A DNA stretch of 64,000 bases from Bartonella sp. WD12.1. GTDB lineage: Bacteria; Pseudomonadota; Alphaproteobacteria; Rhizobiales; Rhizobiaceae. The notes under the pieces are model-generated. The model did no database searches, had not been told where the DNA came from, and worked only from the letters and a program-made list of their open reading frames with translations. Of this stretch, positions 27,018-38,100 are shown piece by piece. The number at the start of each line of letters is the position of its first letter. Positions within the stretch are counted from its first letter, which is position 1. The position numbers and the translations under genes were made by a program. Location: assembly GCF_002022415.1 (NCBI RefSeq), contig NZ_MUBG01000001.1, positions 124,001-188,000 on the forward strand, written 5' to 3'.

Positions 27018-27589
27018 TGATGAGAAATTGGAAAATTATTACAGGTCTTTTGTTTGTTCTTGTTTTTTTAGGAAAAGCTGTAAGCTTTGCTGAGGAGCAA
27101 GATAGTATTTACATAGTACGTCCACCGCAATTGTCAGTACCCGGTGGAAAGTCTGGTGAAACACGCCGGATTATTATGCAGTTTCATTACTGGACATTAA
27201 TTTGCGATGAGAACAAAACAATGAAACAAGGGATCTGCAATGTAACTCAGACAATTCATGATGATAAAGAAGGTAACAAAGTTTTTAGTTGGTCTCTTGT
27301 TTCTACGAAAAATGGTCAACCGGTTATGTTGTTACGGACATTGCCAAACGCTAACACAAATGCTCCTATTCAAGTATTTATGGAAGATGTTAAAAAGCCG
27401 CTTCTTATTAGTTATAAGCAGTGCAATCAAGAGATCTGTTTAGCGCAGTATCCTGTAGGGCCTGTTTTAATGAAACAGATAAGTAAGAATAGCAATGTGC
27501 GCATTTCTTATCAGCTTAAAGAGGGAAAAACGTTTTCCTTTCTAGCCCCATTTAAGGGTTTGGGTGAAGCACTTTTCTCTTTGCAATAA
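27017..27589 (+). CDS. Invasion-associated locus B (IalB) family protein, copy 1
   Basis: 190 residues. It has a clear signal peptide (MMRNWK, then about 15 hydrophobic residues, cleavage near SFA/EEQD), so it is exported. Four cysteines in two close pairs (LICDENKTMKQGIC and YKQCNQEICLAQY) match the IalB family pattern, named after the Bartonella erythrocyte-invasion factor. LISYKQC and ISYQLKEGKTFSF continue the beta-rich fold. The start ATG overlaps the TAA1 stop (TAATG; a second ATG follows at once), implying translation coupled to the adhesin. Copy 2 at the other end of the cluster differs at six residues by my count. The classical ialB lies in a different context, so this is a paralogue. 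A periplasmic or surface accessory role for the adhesin is inferred. Confidence 0.88.
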   Translation: MMRNWKIITGLLFVLVFLGKAVSFAEEQDSIYIVRPPQLSVPGGKSGETRRIIMQFHYWTLICDENKTMKQGICNVTQTIHDDKEGNKVFSWSLVSTKNGQPVMLLRTLPNANTNAPIQVFMEDVKKPLLISYKQCNQEICLAQYPVGPVLMKQISKNSNVRISYQLKEGKTFSFLAPFKGLGEALFSLQ

Positions 27590-27717
27590 TAACAAGCAAA
27601 CAAACGCAGATTTTATTTGTTTCAGCATTAGTTTGACTGATAAAGTAATTTTTTATTGCTTAAAGTATATAATTTAAGCTTGCAGGTTATTTCTTTCTGA
27701 ATATAGTGCAAACCTCT

Positions 27718-27807
27718 GGAGAGGTGGCCGAGTGGTTGAAGGCGCACGCCTGGAACGCGTGTATATGGGAAACCATATCGAGGGTTCGAATCCCTCTCTC
27801 TCCGCCA
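27718..27807 (+). tRNA. tRNA-Ser (GGA)
   Basis: A 90-base class II tRNA: acceptor from GGAGAGG, D arm TGGCCGAGTGGTTGAAGGC, anticodon stem CACGC/GCGTG with loop CTGGAAC and anticodon GGA, a long variable arm, T loop TTCGAAT, discriminator G and an encoded CCA. It lies between the TAA1-IalB pair and the cassette-type adhesins. tRNA genes are common integration sites, but I found no attachment repeat here. Confidence 0.96.
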
Positions 27808-28954
27808 AAATATAATACAATCAAATAGTTATGTAGAAGTTAGAGAATTTTTATTGCTTTGATTTTTTAAGTGTTTCAGATGCTATCTCTTGCCTTTTTG
27901 TAGTTTTTAATTGATTCAAGGGGCAGTTTTTATGGTTAGTACTCTTTGTGTAGAGAGATGCCGTTCTATTTTTCATCCACTTAAAAATTGCTTCCACGTA
28001 TGAAATTGCAACTTTGTGTGAGCTGCTTTTATTATAGTTTATGTTTTAATCTATAAGCCTGATTTTTAATGTTTGCTGCATTACATGCTTTTCTAAGCAA
28101 GTTGCCGAATTTTTTTGATAAGTTTCTTATTCTACTTGTCGCTGATGAATGTTTCATCATGTGTAAGATTAATTTCAAACGGTTTTCCGATTTTAGGTAA
28201 GACGGAAAAAGGGACATCTGTTTGAAATTTGCTTTTTTCTGTCTCTAAATGAATGATATTATTTGTTACGATTTTTCAACTATGATTTTGATGGTTCTTA
28301 TTCTTATGAAAAGGAAAATGGAAATGGTTATAAAGAAGCACCTTATATAATCGAAGCACCTTATATGATCATTGAAGGTGAAAGAAGATATCACAGTCAA
28401 AGTCTATATCAAAAAAATGTTTGCTTTCGTAACAGTAGGGCTAATTGGTATTGCTAAACATTTAGTGCCGTTGTGATAACTGATGGATTAAATACAACAA
28501 AGAAGGAAGTTGTTGAAAAGAAGGAAGTCATTGAGACGGGAAGAGATTTTGTTTCAAACGCACCAGCATAGCTAAGCCATTTATAAACACTTATCGTAAT
28601 AGAAAGATTTCATAGAAACGACCACACTCAATAATTACTGGTGTTATTGCTAAACAAATTTACTCAAAATTCTTAACGCCCCCTTCCAAACAAAAACATC
28701 CATCAACATGGTATTATAAAAAGTCTCAAATAATTACATTACTTTGCAAATTAACTTCCCATAAACCATCTATTTCATTACACAGAAATTGAAAACACTC
28801 CAATTTATTTAATGAAATATCCTAATAAACGCTTCAAAAAGCCCACTTCAGTTTAAGAACAAGCGCATTACGAAAAATACTTTACCAGAAAGTCGTTTTG
28901 AAAAAATAAAGCACCCCCCTTTAAATTTTTTGCTCGTTATACATATACCCCCTT
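27808..28954. other. Gene-poor stretch between tRNA-Ser and the first adhesin cassette
   Basis: About 1.15 kb of AT-rich DNA. The one structured element is a broken membrane-protein frame at 28263-28571 (separate entry). The remainder, rich in stops, shows nothing I can name. Confidence 0.55.
28263..28571 (+). pseudogene. Frameshifted remnant of a small membrane protein
   Basis: Three consecutive frame segments read as one protein. The first, from about 28263, is FFNYDFDGSYSYEKENGNG with a duplicated EAPYIIEAPYMI. The second, after a shift near 28378, is VKEDITVKVYIKKMFAF, running into a hydrophobic segment VTVGLIGIAKHLVP. The third, after a shift near 28472, is VITDGLNTTKKEVVEKKEVI, ending in SNAPA and a stop. 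The pattern (polar N-terminus, one membrane helix, charged tail) is coherent, so a real gene was probably here. The two shifts are opposite and return to the first frame. I do not recognise the family. Confidence 0.45.
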
Positions 28955-29598
28955 ACCCTTTAACATAAAGCCAAGTTGCTTTCCGTAAACACGTTAAAAG
29001 CAAACACTACACTCAGACTAATTACTTTAATTAAGGAGATATAAAACGAACACACCCCATTAGTTATGTTTAGCTTTTAAATGATGTTTTCGAAAAATAA
29101 AATACTCTCTTAAACACCCTTCATCATATTAAAGAGAAAAATTTTTCACTAACGTCTATTAAGAACTTACTCACACAACCCTATTCTCTCAAAGGCTCAA
29201 CACAACAACTTACCTTTGTTTGAATACCCCAACCCCTTTTAAGCTAACAACAATTAAACTTAATCTAATGGCAGCTAAATAACCCTTGATACTCAAATGC
29301 ATTACTTAACATTTTTATTTCAGAGGATTTGCTATGAAAACCACACACCCCTAAAACCCAAATCCTTTATAAGGATAGGACCTTAAAGATCTCCTCTCCT
29401 TACTGATTATTGTTAACACGAAGTTTATTTGAAAGCTGAAAACTGCACTCTTTTGTTTTTTAGCATCCAAAATTGGCTCCGCTTTATGGTTTGTTTTTAT
29501 GCTTATTTTTGAAAAACAAAACCCATTGTCAAATCACATAGCGCCAAATTGTGACTTTTTTATGTCCAAGTATATTTTTTACTTTTGAAAGATTTGTT
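28955..29598 (+). repeat. Adhesin 5' cassette, copy 1 (before TAA2)
   Basis: A ~644-bp upstream region that recurs almost unchanged before TAA3, TAA4 and TAA5. It begins ACCCTTTAACATAAAGCC and ends GAAAGATTTGTT directly before the ATG. It carries the mini-ORF at 29334-29354. This copy differs from the others mainly by small indels and a changed stretch just before the start codon. It presumably holds the promoter and untranslated leader. Confidence 0.85.
29334..29354 (+). CDS. Six-codon leader mini-ORF (MKTTHP), cassette copy 1
   Basis: ATG AAA ACC ACA CAC CCC TAA, preceded by AGAGG at a spacing of about 8. It lies 265 bp upstream of TAA2 and is conserved in all four cassettes. The surrounding AGAGGATTTGCTATGAAAA resembles the adhesin start context GAAAGATTTGTTATGAAAA, so it may be a degenerate copy of the adhesin start. 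It may also be a regulatory leader peptide. Confidence 0.4.
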   Translation: MKTTHP

Positions 29599-32500
29599 AT
29601 GAAAAAAGTACATATCACTCCAAAAGACAAAAGCTTCAATGCTCAAAGGCCTCTTTATGAGGTATCTTTGGTTAGAGCTGTTTCATTAGGGGCGGTAATG
29701 GCTACGCTTTTATCGAGCGTTTCTCCAGTTTTTGCTTCTCATCTTTCTTCAACGGGGGCGACAGTTCAAAGTGTAAGTGCAGGTGTGGTTTCTGCTAACG
29801 TTGCTCATGGGCGTGTTGGTGGGAGTGTTGGGGTGGCTAATGGTAATCGTTCTTGTGGGGTAGATCAGGTTGTTAGCCATAGTTTATCATCAGCTAAGAA
29901 AGTATCTGCAGAAGAGCAGTATAAAAAATTGAGCGCTAATCAACAATTTATTAATTGTGATCCTAATGGTTCTGTAATTCAACCAGTTACTTGGATTGCT
30001 GATACGGATGCTATGTTTCGCGCTATTGCTGCTGGTGTGAATATGAGACAAGTTGCCGAAACGTCAGAGGAAATACAGGGTTATTTTGATAGTTTCACTT
30101 TGAAAGGTATTGGTGCTGAGCTAGGTTCAAATGCGAATGCAGAGAGCGGAGAAGATGTCGCAATTGGCAGGGAAGCATGGGCTAAGGGTGGTGGTTCTGT
30201 GGCTTTAGGTTTTTCAAGTCAGGCTCTCCAGTCACAATCTATTGTAATAGGTAATTACGCAAAGGCTGAGGGAATGAAGGCAATAGCTATAGGTTCTTTT
30301 GCTGAGGCTAAATTAGGTACTGCTGTTGGTTATCGTGCACGGTCATCTGTGGAGGGCGGTGTTGCTTTAGGTGATGATTCTAAAGCCGAAGTTGCAAAAT
30401 GGGTTTCAGGTTATGATCCTGTAAGTGGTATCGCTTCAATGGAAACGTCACCGGCATGGAGAGGTACTACAGGTGCAGTTAGTGTTGGTGATGTAAGCAA
30501 TAGAAAAACACGACAAATTACAGGAGTAGCCGCTGGTTTTGAAGAGACTGATGCAGTGAATGTTGCTCAGCTGAAAGCATTAAAAACGTGGGTAGAAACA
30601 GAAGGTGGTACTTGGCGGCTTTCTGTTAACGGTCAAAATGCTACAAAAGTTAATAAAGACACTAGTCTCAATTTAGTTGCTGGAAGTGACAATATTAAGA
30701 TTGTTAAAAGTGGCAATACGGTAACATTTGATCTGAATAAGGATCTTGTGCTGACAAGTATTTGGACAAGAAATGTTCGCTTAATAGACGCTGGCTTACT
30801 TATTGTGAATGGTCCATCAGTGACTACTGCTGGGATCAATGCTGCAGATATGAAAGTTAGAAGTGTGGCGGATGGAATTCTCTTGAAAGGTTCGAAAGAT
30901 GCAATCAATGCCGGTCAGGTTTATGAACTTAATAGTACGGTTGCAACGTATTTAGGGGGTAATGCAAACGTACTCGAAAGTACAGCACCGACTTATACAA
31001 TTCAAAGTCAAGGGTATAATAATGTTGGAGATGCATTCACAGGTGTTGATACTTCACTGACGCGGCTTTTTGGAAAAATTAACGATGTGGTAGATAGCAT
31101 TCTCGTAGAGCAAAATTCAGGAACAAGGCGGATTACCATTGGTGCCAAAACCGATGGTAATGAGGTTTCTATTGCTAACAAAGGCGGAGAATCTCGGATA
31201 CTTTCTGGTATAAAAGATGGAGATCTTTCTGCACATTCGACAGAAGCAGTTAACGGTGCACAACTTTATAAGGTGGATGAAAGTGTTAAGACACTAGGTA
31301 GTACTGTATCAAAAGTTGAAGGGAAAGTGACGAATCTTGATACTAATGTTACAAAACTTAATACAAACATTTCGGAATATTTGGGTGGTAGTGCAAATAT
31401 ACTGACAGATAAGGCACCAACTTATACAATTCAAAGTCATGAATACGGTAATGTTGGTAGCGCCTTTGAGGGCGTTGATAATGCACTGACACAGCTTTTT
31501 GGTAAAGTTGAAAACATTCTTGTACATCAAAATCCAGGAACGAAGGTGATCACCGTTGGTAAGGAAGTAGAAGGCAGTGAGATTTCCATTGCCAACAAAG
31601 ATAGAGAATCTCGGGTGCTTTCTGGAGTGAAGGTAGGAGAGCTTTCTGCAAACTCGACAGAGGCAGTTAATGGTTCGCAGCTTTATAAGCTGAGCAGTAA
31701 TATATCTCAGTATTTAGGTGTTGGTGCCAACATACTAGAAGATACAGTGCCGACGTATACAATTCAGAAACAGACTCATAATGATGTTGGAGCTGCATTT
31801 GCTGGTGTTGATGCTTCATTAACGCAGCTTTCTAGTAGGATTGATGATGTGGTAGGTAGCGACCTTGTTCAGCAAGAACAAAGCACGCATAAGATCACCA
31901 TTGGTGCTAAAGTGGGGGGCAGTGAGATCATAATTAGCAACGGTGATGGAGTATCTCGAAAACTTACAGGTTTGAAGAATGGGGAAGTTACTGAAGATTC
32001 GACAGATGCAGTTAATGGTTCGCAGCTTCATGAAGTCAAGCAAAGCGTTGACGTATTGACAGGCACAGTGTCTGGTGTGCAGGAGAATGTGACGAAGCTT
32101 GATACGAATATTAATAAGTATTTAGGTGGGAGTGCAGATGTATTGAATGGTACGCCACCCACTTATAGAATTCAAGATGAAGATCGTATAGGTGTTGCAG
32201 CCGCGTTTGAGGGTGTTGATGATACATTAACACAGCTTTCTGGTAAGATTGATGGTGTTGCAAATGTGTTGAATAATGGTCTTGTTCAGCAAGATTCCAT
32301 ATTTGAGCTCATCACCATTGGTGCCAAAACAGGTGGTACTGAAGTCTCTATTGCTAACGCTAATAAAGAATCTCGGAAACTTACTGGCTTAGCAAATGGA
32401 GATGTTTCAGAAAATTCAACAGAGGCAATAACAGGTTCGCAGCTTCATGGAGTTACGCAAAGTGTTACCAATTTGCACGGTATTGTATTGGAAGTTGAAA

Positions 32501-34233
32501 AGAATGTCACAATCCTTGATGCGAATATTTCGGAGTATTTAGGTGGAGGCGCAAATATATTGGAGAATAAGGCACCAACGTATACCATTCAGAATGGGGA
32601 ATATAGTGATGTTGAAGTTGCCTTTGTAGCTGTTGATGATACACTAACACAGCTTGTTGATAGAATTGATGATGTAGTACGTGGCGACCTTGTTCAACAA
32701 GAGCTAGGGACGCGTAAGATTACCATTGGTGCTAAAGCAAGAGGTGACGAGATTTCCATTGTTAACAAAGATGGAGAATCTCGGACACTTTCTGGGGTAG
32801 CTGATGGATCTGTTACAGAAGGCTCGACAGAGGCAGTCAATGGCAAGCAGCTTCATGAAGTTAAGCAGGGTGTTGAGACGTTGACTAACACAGTATCTAG
32901 TGTGCAGGGAAATGTGATAAAACTTGATACGAATCTTAATGAGTATTTAGGTGGTGATGCCAATATACTGAATGGTATAGCGCCGACTTATACCATTCAA
33001 AAGAAGGATTATCACACTGTTGCAGCTGCGTTTGTAGGTGTTGATGAGAAATTGACGAAGTTGCAGAACAATATCAATACAAATACTACAGCGGTTAAGG
33101 AGAATGCTTTATTTTGGAGTGATGAGGAAGAAGCTTTTGTTGCGCTTCATGTGAACAAAGGAGAAGGGCGAGGGGTAGCAGAAAATAACAAACTGAAGTT
33201 TCTTTTAGATGGAGATATTATAGAAGGCTCGACAGAAGCAATAACAGGTAATCAACTTTATGTACTGAATAAACAGCTTGCAGCTTATTTTGGTGGAGGA
33301 GCTGGGTATGAAGATGGAAAGTGGACAGATCCAACGTTTACAATTACGGATTTTGGTGCACAAAGCAAGAATGAAAAACAAGCATATCATAATGTAGCTG
33401 AAGCTTTTGGTGCTGTTAATAGCAGTATGTCTGGTCTCAATGACCGTATTGAGAAAGTTGAACAGCAGACAAGCTCTCAAATGAGTTCTGATCGTTTGAT
33501 CTGGAATAATGATAAAAATGCTTACGATGCTAACCATAATGGTCAGGCTGGTAAGATAACCGATGTAGCGGATGGTGCAATTAAACAAGGTTCCAGTGAT
33601 GCGGTTACAGGTAATCAACTTTGGGAGACGAATGAGAAGATTGACAACCTTGAAAACAAGGTTGATGGTATAATTAGCGATATTAGCACCATTACTGATG
33701 GTGTTGTTACCTATGACAAAGATGAACATGGTAACAAAATCAATAGTATCACGTTAGTAGGTACTGATGATGATACACCTGTGCTCATTGATAATGTTGC
33801 AGATGGTGAAATCGAAGAAGGTTCAAAACAAGCAGTCAATGGTGGTCAACTGAAAGAACAGATGAGCGTTGTTCTTGCAGATGCAAACAAGTATACAGAT
33901 GAAAAAATAGGGAATATGGTTAGTGATGCTGTTGAGCAAGCTAATGCCTATACTGATATGAAGTTTGAGGCCTTAAATTATAAAGTTGAAGGTGTCCAAA
34001 AAGAAGCAAGGCAAGCAGCGGCTATTGGTTTGGCAGTAGCGAACTTGCATTACATTGAGACACCAGGAATGCTCAGTATTGCATTTGGCAGTGGTGTATG
34101 GCGTGGTCAATCAGCACTTGCCTTTGGTGCTGGTTATACATCTGAAGATGGGGATATCCGCTCCAACCTCTCCGTTACCACGTCTGGAGGTCACTGGGGC
34201 GTAGGAGCAGGAATAAGCTTTACACTGAATTAA
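29599..34233 (+). CDS. Trimeric autotransporter adhesin TAA2 (full head, medium stalk)
   Basis: 1544 residues from ATG 29599, which begins MKKVHITPKDKSFNAQRP as in TAA3-5; the open frame back to 29551 is ignored. The long signal peptide ends near SVSPVFASH. After a linker with two Cys (NRSCGVDQVV and FINCDPNGS) comes a YadA-like beta-roll head (about residues 170-280: VAIGREAWAKGGGSVALGF and similar), the neck ETDAVNVAQLKAL, a GIN-like domain (GTWRLSVNGQNATKV onward) and a stalk with about seven GG-neck modules (YLGGNANVL to YFGGGAGYE). The YadA anchor ends GAGISFTLN. It should form a trimeric surface fibre binding host matrix or cells, as BadA and Vomp do. About 500 bp near the 3' end (33228-33728) match TAA3. 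Confidence 0.93.
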   Translation: MKKVHITPKDKSFNAQRPLYEVSLVRAVSLGAVMATLLSSVSPVFASHLSSTGATVQSVSAGVVSANVAHGRVGGSVGVANGNRSCGVDQVVSHSLSSAKKVSAEEQYKKLSANQQFINCDPNGSVIQPVTWIADTDAMFRAIAAGVNMRQVAETSEEIQGYFDSFTLKGIGAELGSNANAESGEDVAIGREAWAKGGGSVALGFSSQALQSQSIVIGNYAKAEGMKAIAIGSFAEAKLGTAVGYRARSSVEGGVALGDDSKAEVAKWVSGYDPVSGIASMETSPAWRGTTGAVSVGDVSNRKTRQITGVAAGFEETDAVNVAQLKALKTWVETEGGTWRLSVNGQNATKVNKDTSLNLVAGSDNIKIVKSGNTVTFDLNKDLVLTSIWTRNVRLIDAGLLIVNGPSVTTAGINAADMKVRSVADGILLKGSKDAINAGQVYELNSTVATYLGGNANVLESTAPTYTIQSQGYNNVGDAFTGVDTSLTRLFGKINDVVDSILVEQNSGTRRITIGAKTDGNEVSIANKGGESRILSGIKDGDLSAHSTEAVNGAQLYKVDESVKTLGSTVSKVEGKVTNLDTNVTKLNTNISEYLGGSANILTDKAPTYTIQSHEYGNVGSAFEGVDNALTQLFGKVENILVHQNPGTKVITVGKEVEGSEISIANKDRESRVLSGVKVGELSANSTEAVNGSQLYKLSSNISQYLGVGANILEDTVPTYTIQKQTHNDVGAAFAGVDASLTQLSSRIDDVVGSDLVQQEQSTHKITIGAKVGGSEIIISNGDGVSRKLTGLKNGEVTEDSTDAVNGSQLHEVKQSVDVLTGTVSGVQENVTKLDTNINKYLGGSADVLNGTPPTYRIQDEDRIGVAAAFEGVDDTLTQLSGKIDGVANVLNNGLVQQDSIFELITIGAKTGGTEVSIANANKESRKLTGLANGDVSENSTEAITGSQLHGVTQSVTNLHGIVLEVEKNVTILDANISEYLGGGANILENKAPTYTIQNGEYSDVEVAFVAVDDTLTQLVDRIDDVVRGDLVQQELGTRKITIGAKARGDEISIVNKDGESRTLSGVADGSVTEGSTEAVNGKQLHEVKQGVETLTNTVSSVQGNVIKLDTNLNEYLGGDANILNGIAPTYTIQKKDYHTVAAAFVGVDEKLTKLQNNINTNTTAVKENALFWSDEEEAFVALHVNKGEGRGVAENNKLKFLLDGDIIEGSTEAITGNQLYVLNKQLAAYFGGGAGYEDGKWTDPTFTITDFGAQSKNEKQAYHNVAEAFGAVNSSMSGLNDRIEKVEQQTSSQMSSDRLIWNNDKNAYDANHNGQAGKITDVADGAIKQGSSDAVTGNQLWETNEKIDNLENKVDGIISDISTITDGVVTYDKDEHGNKINSITLVGTDDDTPVLIDNVADGEIEEGSKQAVNGGQLKEQMSVVLADANKYTDEKIGNMVSDAVEQANAYTDMKFEALNYKVEGVQKEARQAAAIGLAVANLHYIETPGMLSIAFGSGVWRGQSALAFGAGYTSEDGDIRSNLSVTTSGGHWGVGAGISFTLN

Positions 34234-34497
34234 TAACACCACATTAAGAATTAGTATACCATATACCAAAGATATGATTTGGATAAAATCAGCTTAAATA
34301 AATAAAGACATTTTTAAGGAAAGAAAAACTTATCCACAGTTTTCTTTTGATATATTATTGCGAAAAACCGCACAAAACCACTCCGGTTTATCCCAGAGAT
34401 TCACTTGGAAATAAAACACATTTCAATCTTTACGAAGAACTCACTTTTAACAAATAGAGCTAAACTTCCTTAATTTTCTATTTACTCGTCCGTGTGT
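34234..34497 (+). repeat. Adhesin 3' spacer, copy 1
   Basis: 264 bp after TAA2, recurring after TAA3 (42494-42757) and TAA4 (50748-51007). It begins TAACACCACATTAAGAATTA and includes a perfect DnaA-box sequence TTATCCACA (34330-34338) and a small AAACC/GGTTT inverted repeat near 34380 that may be a weak terminator. It joins directly to the 5' cassette of the next adhesin. Confidence 0.75.
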
Positions 34498-35140
34498 ACC
34501 CTTTAACATAAAGCCAAGTTGCTTTCCGTAAACACGTTAAAAGCAAACACTACACTCAGACTAATTACTTTAATTAAGGAGATATAAAACGAACACACCC
34601 CATTAGTTATGCTTAGCTTTTAAATGATGTTTTCGAAAAATAAAATACTCTCTTAAACACCCCTCATCAGATTAAAGAGAAAAAGATTTTTCACTAACGC
34701 CTATTAATAACTTACTCACGGAACTTTATTCTCTCAAAGACCTAACACTACCACTGCTCTTTGTTTGAATAAAATTCTCACACCTCTTTTAAGCTAACAA
34801 TAACTAAATAACCTTTGATGCTCAAATGCATTACTTAACATTTTTATTTCAGAGGATTTGCTATGAAAACCACACACCCCTAAAACCCAAATCCTTTATA
34901 AGGATAGGACCTTAAAGATCTCCTCTCCTTACTGATTATTGTTAACACGAAGTTTATTTGAAAGCTGAAAACTGCACTTTTTTGTTTTTTAGCATCCAAA
35001 ATTGGCTCCGCTTTATGATTTGTTTTTATGTTTATTTTTGAAACACAAAACTTACCATTAAATCAGATAGCGCTCAATTATGACTTTTAAATGGCTCAAA
35101 TGCATTTTTTTGATGTTTTTTATTTTTTGAAAGATTTGTT
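34498..35140 (+). repeat. Adhesin 5' cassette, copy 2 (before TAA3)
   Basis: 643 bp, apparently identical to copy 3 at an offset of exactly 8260 bp and very close to copies 1 and 4. It contains the AGAGG-preceded mini-ORF MKTTHP at 34863-34883, 278 bp before the TAA3 ATG. Confidence 0.88.
34863..34883 (+). CDS. Six-codon leader mini-ORF (MKTTHP), cassette copy 2
   Basis: Same six codons and ribosome site as copy 1, 278 bp upstream of TAA3. Identical to copy 3. Confidence 0.4.
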   Translation: MKTTHP

Positions 35141-38100
35141 ATGAAAAAAGTACATATCACTCCAAAAGACAAAAGCTTCAATGCTCAAAGGCCTCTTTGT
35201 GAGGTATCTTTGGTTAGAGTTATTTCATTAGGGGTGGTAATGGCTACACTTTTGTCGAGTGTTTCTCCAGTTTTTGCTTCTCATCTTTCTTCAACGGGGT
35301 CGACAGTTCAAAGTGTAAGTGCAGGTGAGGTTTCTGCAAAGGGTGATAAGGCTGGTTCTGGGCGTGTTGGGGTGGCTAATGGTAATCGTTCTTGTGGGGT
35401 GGATCAGGTTGTTAGTCGTAGTTCATCAAGGTTAGGTAAGAAAGTATCTGTAAAAGAGCAGTATAAGAAATTGAGCAAAAATCAGTTATCTGATGGTTCT
35501 GGTGATTATTCTTTTGAGAGTAGTTGTGGGGCTGATGCATCAGTAAATGTATTAACGAGTGCAAGTGCACGTTCTTTAATTGATGTAGATGCAGCGGCGA
35601 GTGATTGGTTGTTAGAAGAAAATAATACCATCAACTGGTCTGTTAATACGAGGTCTGGCAATACAACGGGTGCACGTGTTGCTGGCACACAGATGAGGGG
35701 GGTGATTGACGGTCTTCTTTGTCGTCCGGGCCAAGAGCAAAGTCTATGCATAGGTGAGCTGACTGAGACGGAGGGTAACGAAACGGGTATTGCTCTCGGA
35801 TACAAGGCTAGAGCGATTCGTGGTCCTCGTGCTGTTGGTTATGACCCTATAACTAATGGCACTTCAGAAAAAATGAATTCTACATGGATGAGTACTCTTG
35901 GCGAACTGGGTATTGGTGATGGAGAAAGAGGTCAATCACGACAGATTACAGGAGTTGCTGCTGGTGTTGATGATAATGAGGCAGTGAATGTTGCACAGCT
36001 GAAAGCGTTAAGACAATGGGTACAAGATGAAGGTGTCACTTGGCAGCTCTCTATTAACGGTCAAAAACCTATAAAAGTTGATAGTGAAAACGGTGTCAAT
36101 TTAGTTTCTGAAGGTGATAATCTTACGATTACTCAAATAGATAGCAGTAACAAAGTCGCATTTAATTTGGCTGAGAATCTTAAAGTATCGAGTGTTACAG
36201 TGAAAGGTGATGGTCCAAAGTTGGATGTTAGTGGAATCGATGCTGGAAATAAAAGTATTACAAATGTGGCAAAGGGAACAATTGCTCAAGCTTCTACAGA
36301 AGCGATTAATGGCTCACAGCTTTATGAGACGAATACCACGATTGCGAAGTATTTGGGTGGAGAAGCTGCATATGAGGATGGTGATAAATGGACAAAGCCG
36401 ACGTATAAAATTCAGGATACTCCGTATAATGATGTAGGCTCTGCCTTTAAGGGTGTTGATAATAAGTTATCAGAGCTTTTTAAGCAAGTTCAGGGTATGG
36501 AAAGTGCAGGCCTTGTTCAGAAAGATGAGTTGAATGTCATCACGATTGGTAAGGACGCAGAGGGTGATGAGATCTCGGTTGCTAACAGTAGTAGAGATAA
36601 GAGGAAAATTACCGGTTTGAAGGATGGAGCTCTTTCAGACGAGTCAACAGATGCAGTGACAGGTAAGCAGCTTCATAAAGTGGATAAGAGTGTTAAGGAG
36701 TTGAGCAGCACTGTTGAGAAATTTGAGAGTAGTGTTTCAAGCTTGGCAGGCAATCTTAATGAGTCTTTAGGTGGTGGTTCAAATGTACTGAAAGGTAAAC
36801 AGCCGGAGTATAATATTCAGGGTAAAGACCGTACAGGTATTGAAGCAGCTTTTGAGGGTGTTGATGAAAAGCTGACGGAACTTGATGGGAAGATTCAGGG
36901 TGTTACGGGTGAGGTCAGTAATGCTCTTGTCGCGCAAGAAAAAGGTACGAATGTCATTACGATAGGAGCTAAAGCTGAAGGTAACAAGATCTCCATTTTT
37001 AATAAAAGTAAAAAAACTCGGACACTTACCGGTTTGAAGGATGGAGATCTTTCAGAAAAGTCAACAGATGCAGTTAACGGTGCGCAGCTTTATAAGCTGG
37101 GCAGTGATATATCTCGGTATTTAGGTGGTGGCGCAGATGTACTGAAAGGTGAACAGCCGAAGTATGAAATTCAGAAAAAGCCGTATAATGATGTTGGCTC
37201 TGCCTTTGAGGGTGTTGATGCTTCATTGTCAAGTCTTTCTAAGCAAGTTGAGGCTGTGGAAGGCCGTTTCATTGTGCATCAAGATGAAGGGACGCATAAG
37301 ATCACGATTGGAGCCAAAACAGAAGGTGACGAGATTTCCATTTCCGGTAGCAAAGGCCCACGCAAGCTTACCGGTTTGAAAGAGGGGAAAGTTGATGTAG
37401 GCTCAACGGATGCGGTGACAGGTGCACAGCTTCATGGTGTTAAGCAAAGTGTTGAGGGGTTCAGTAGCACTGTTGAAAGTATGCAGGAGAATGTGACGAA
37501 GTTTAATACGAATCTTAATAAGTATTTAGGTGGTAATGCAGATGTATTAAATGATACGCCACCCACTTATAAAATTCAGGATCAAGAGCGTGTAGGTGTT
37601 GCAGCCGCGTTTGAGGGTGTTGATAGTAAGCTGACAGAACTTTCTAGCAAAGTTGGCAATGCGGAAAAGAATAACCTTGTAACGCAGGAAGTGTCGAAGG
37701 TAATCACCATTGGAGGCAAAGTAGAAGGTGATGAGATCTCCATTGCTAGTAGTGCAGGACTGCGCAAACTTACCAATTTGGAAGATGGAAAACTTTCAGA
37801 CGAATCAACAGATGCAGTGACAGGTAAGCAGCTTCATGGTGTCAAGCAAAATGTTGAAGGGTTGAGCAGCACTGTTAAGAAGGCTGAGAAGGACGTTTCG
37901 ACTTTGGTTGAAAGTCTTAATAAGTCTTTAGGTGGTGGCGCGGATGTACTGAAGGGTAAACAGCCGGAATATGAAATTCAGGAAAAGCCGTATACTGGTG
38001 TTGAAGCAGCTTTTAATGGTGTTGATGGTAAACTAACAGAGCTTTCTAAACAGGTTGAAGGTGTCACGCATGCGATAAGTAATAGCCTTGTGGTGCAAGA

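Noticed and set aside
27718..27807. tRNA-Ser(GGA) as an integration site for a mobile island
   Set aside because: No integrase gene and no repeated tRNA 3' end was found on either side of the adhesin cluster within the window.
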